Shown: piece after piece, positions 62,104-64,000 of the stretch | How the letters are laid out: each line of letters begins with the position of its first letter | How positions within the stretch are numbered: position 1 is the stretch's first letter | The notes under the pieces: model-generated | Databases searched by the model: none | What the model was told of the DNA's origin: nothing | Seen by the model: only the letters and a program-made list of their open reading frames with translations | Assembly: GCA_964655065.1 (NCBI GenBank) | Contig: CAZZLC010000002.1 | Coordinates: 62,001-126,000, forward strand | Direction: 5' to 3' | Length of the DNA: 64,000 nt | Origin: DRPG01 sp964655065 | GTDB lineage: Bacteria; Myxococcota_A; UBA796; GCA-2862545 | Translations under genes and position numbers: made by a program

Positions 62104-63303
62104 GTGGCGTCTCCGCGTGGACGGCTGATCATCGTCGACGACGAGCCCGTCATCCTCTCCCTGCTCACCTCGGTCTTCGCCGACACGGAGCTGGAGGTCG
62201 TGAGCTGCCCGGCGGGTCAGGAGGCCGTCGAGGCGATGGCCGAAGGCGTCGACGTCTTGCTCACCGACAAGAACCTCCCCGACATCAGCGGGCTCGAGGT
62301 GGCACGCCACGCACGAGCGCACCATCCCGACGTCGAGATCATCATCATCACCGGCTATGCGTCGCTCGACACCGCGCTTCTCGCCATGGAGCTCGATGTC
62401 TACGACTACATCGTCAAGCCTCCGAAGGACATCCGGGACGTTCGGCGCAAGGTGCTGAAGGCCCTCGAGAAGCAGTCGATGGCCCGCGAGAACCGGGCGT
62501 TGCTCGCTGACCTCAAGGAGCGCAACGAGGACCTTCAGAACGCGCTCACGGAGCTGCAGGAGGTCCAGGCGGAGCTGATCCAGTCGGAGAAGCTCGCGGG
62601 CATCGGGACTCTCGCCGCGGGCATCGCGCACGAGGTCAGCTCTCCGCTCTTCGGCATCATGGGCCTCGCGGAGGCCATCCTCGACGAGGACGAGCTCTCG
62701 CTGGTGCACAACTATGCGAAGGAGATCGTCGACTACAGCCAGTCCATCAAGGACATCGTGGTCCAGCTCTCCGGCTACTCGAGAACCGCCAAGGACGACG
62801 GAATCGCGCCGCTCGACCTTGGCGACGTGGTTCGTGACGCGGTGAGGTTGGTGACTCGGTCGGTGTCCTTCGACGACGCCCGCATCGGCCTCGACCTCGG
62901 TAGAGCGCTCGTCGTGCAGAGCCACGCCTCCGAGCTGCAGCAGGTGTTCGTGAACCTGGTGAAGAATGCGGTTCAGGCCGTGGTGGAGCACGATCCGGAG
63001 GGGGGGCGAATCGAGATCCGTGCCCACCGGTACGCCGACGAGATCGTGGCCAGTGTCGAGGACATGGGGCCCGGAATCCCGCCCGACATGCTCTCGCGCA
63101 TCTTCGACCCGTTCTTCACGACGAAGCCAGCGGGTCGTGGCACGGGTCTCGGACTGAACATCGTCTACCGCATCGTCAGCAAGTACGGGGGACAGGTCTC
63201 GGTCGAGAGCGTGCCCGGTCGAGGGGCGGTGTTCACCGTGCGGCTGCCCGCCTACCCCGACGCCCCGGAGACCGAGTCCAGCGCCGCCCATCCCGAGGCG
63301 TGA
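62104..63303 (+). CDS. Receiver-coiled coil-histidine kinase
   Basis: 399 residues. The N-terminal receiver has phosphoacceptor in LLTDKNLPD near 57 and Lys in IVKPPKD. A coiled coil (about 120-160) links to HisKA (GIAHEVSSPLFGIM near 176-189) and an HATPase with NLVKNAVQAV and GRGTGLGLNIVYRIV. No input domain or transmembrane segment is seen, so it is cytosolic and acts in a phosphorelay. GGAGG precedes the GTG at 62104. It is followed 1 bp later by a sensor-protein gene. Confidence 0.93.
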   Translation: MASPRGRLIIVDDEPVILSLLTSVFADTELEVVSCPAGQEAVEAMAEGVDVLLTDKNLPDISGLEVARHARAHHPDVEIIIITGYASLDTALLAMELDVYDYIVKPPKDIRDVRRKVLKALEKQSMARENRALLADLKERNEDLQNALTELQEVQAELIQSEKLAGIGTLAAGIAHEVSSPLFGIMGLAEAILDEDELSLVHNYAKEIVDYSQSIKDIVVQLSGYSRTAKDDGIAPLDLGDVVRDAVRLVTRSVSFDDARIGLDLGRALVVQSHASELQQVFVNLVKNAVQAVVEHDPEGGRIEIRAHRYADEIVASVEDMGPGIPPDMLSRIFDPFFTTKPAGRGTGLGLNIVYRIVSKYGGQVSVESVPGRGAVFTVRLPAYPDAPETESSAAHPEA

Positions 63304-63304
63304 G

Positions 63305-64000
63305 GTGCGGCTCTGGCGCCAGCTCGCGCTCGTGATGGCTCTCCTCGCCGGAGGTCCCGCGGCGGTGCTCGGGTGGGTGGCCGTCTCGACCGTGGACCAC
63401 GAGTGGCGCCAAGCGAGCGAGCGGCGGGTGCGCCGGGACGCCCGGCAGCGGGCCGAGGAGCTGGGGACCTGGCTCGCAGACCGCCGGGACCTCGTCCGCG
63501 AGGTTCCTGCGTCGTTTGCCTTCGAGGACCTCGACGAGCAGCACGAGCTCGCCCTGCTCCGGCTCGTCTACCGGGTCGTCGTCGACGCGGAGCTCGTGGT
63601 GATGGCGGACGAGGACGGACGGGCGGTCGGCCCCTCCGTGCCCGACGGCGCCTCCACCGAGGAGATCGATGCGCTGCTTGCCGGTCTCCCGCTGGAACAG
63701 GCGCTCTCCGAGACCGAGCAAGCCCACGTCGGCACGGCGTGGGCGGGGGCATCGGGTCCGTCGGTGCCGCTCGCGGTTCACCTCGCCGACACCGGTCGCG
63801 GGCCTCGGATCATCGTGGTCCAGCTCGCCGTTCCGGTGGTTCGGGAGGCCGCGGACGACCCCCGTTCCGTGGGACTCCTCCGCGGCGACGGCGCTCCGAT
63901 CCTCGTCGATGGCGATCTCGTCCAGCCGCGCCAGCTGACCCCGCTGCTCGGCGTGTTCGAAGAGTTCGAGATGGACGAGCCCGAAGCGGCCCACGGCGCG
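63305..64000 (+). CDS. Membrane sensor protein, N-terminal part, cut by window edge
   Basis: At least 232 residues. The start MRLWRQLALVMALLAGG and VLGWVAVS form a transmembrane segment. A periplasmic region follows with a helical WLADRRDLVREV and a beta-rich PLAVHLADTGRGPRIIVVQLAVPVV, the layout of a dCache- or PAS-like sensor. The second helix and output domain are off the right edge, so it may be a kinase, cyclase or chemoreceptor. It is 1 bp from the preceding kinase gene. Confidence 0.72.
   Translation, partial: MRLWRQLALVMALLAGGPAAVLGWVAVSTVDHEWRQASERRVRRDARQRAEELGTWLADRRDLVREVPASFAFEDLDEQHELALLRLVYRVVVDAELVVMADEDGRAVGPSVPDGASTEEIDALLAGLPLEQALSETEQAHVGTAWAGASGPSVPLAVHLADTGRGPRIIVVQLAVPVVREAADDPRSVGLLRGDGAPILVDGDLVQPRQLTPLLGVFEEFEMDEPEAAHGA

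Overview
This window is GC-rich bacterial DNA with no tRNA, rRNA, CRISPR array or insertion sequence that I can see. Several features point to Myxococcota or a related deltaproteobacterial lineage: many lipoproteins, a MopE-like motif lipoprotein, an RCC1-repeat lipoprotein, a matrixin with a MYXO-CTERM-like tail, TIGR02147-type regulators, Hanks-type kinase, PP2C and FHA proteins, and many small signalling proteins. It is probably a metagenome scaffold. A 100-N gap at 1810-1909 is flanked by the same 55 bases on both sides, which is the signature of two contigs overlapping by one k-mer. The lineage is an inference from gene content.

Layout. 1-6.6 kb: a sulfotransferase (cut by the left edge), an AlkB-like dioxygenase, then a minus-strand run of lipoproteins that includes a PNGase F-like enzyme and a small cytochrome c. 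5.8-11.2 kb: a minus-strand cluster with a Deg9-type protease, a 1018-residue periplasmic-binding-protein / pentameric ligand-gated channel / NlpC-P60 fusion, and a one-span membrane protein. 11.2-14 kb: an MFS transporter, rpiB and a GTPase. 14-19 kb: two large surface lipoproteins. 19-24.8 kb: serine biosynthesis (serA, serC) with DUF1292 and DUF1015 proteins, a receiver-EAL protein and msrB. 24.9-31.7 kb: a large FHA protein, a PP2C phosphatase, an MFS carrier and a zinc-ribbon kinase with a lost DFG motif. 31.7-35.7 kb: a YHS lipoprotein, nagZ, methylmalonyl-CoA epimerase and a DnaC-like helicase loader with a coupled partner. 35.9-46.8 kb: an outer-membrane barrel, rtcB, a nitrilase-like protein with a winged-helix regulator, a universal stress protein, an ATP-dependent DNA ligase, a PPP phosphatase, a 47-residue super-basic protein and a pseudokinase. 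46.8-55.3 kb: a radical SAM protein, a CBS protein, moaC, PilZ, a two-component system, an XRE regulator and a matrixin. 55.5-64 kb: a two-helicase fusion, a GNAT enzyme, a fatty acid hydroxylase, a TIGR02147-type regulator, a Ca-repeat lipoprotein, a receiver-histidine kinase and the start of a sensor protein cut by the right edge.

How the genes fit together. Gene packing is tight. Many same-strand neighbours overlap by ATGA or GTGA, and four convergent pairs overlap at their 3' ends. The most original locus is the channel fusion. It would place a ligand-binding domain, an ion pore and a wall-cutting peptidase in one polypeptide, next to a protease. Serine synthesis, molybdopterin synthesis, RNA repair and propionyl-CoA metabolism are represented by single steps. 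Protein phosphorylation (FHA, PP2C, PPP, two kinase-like proteins) and cyclic-di-GMP signalling (EAL, PilZ) are well represented.
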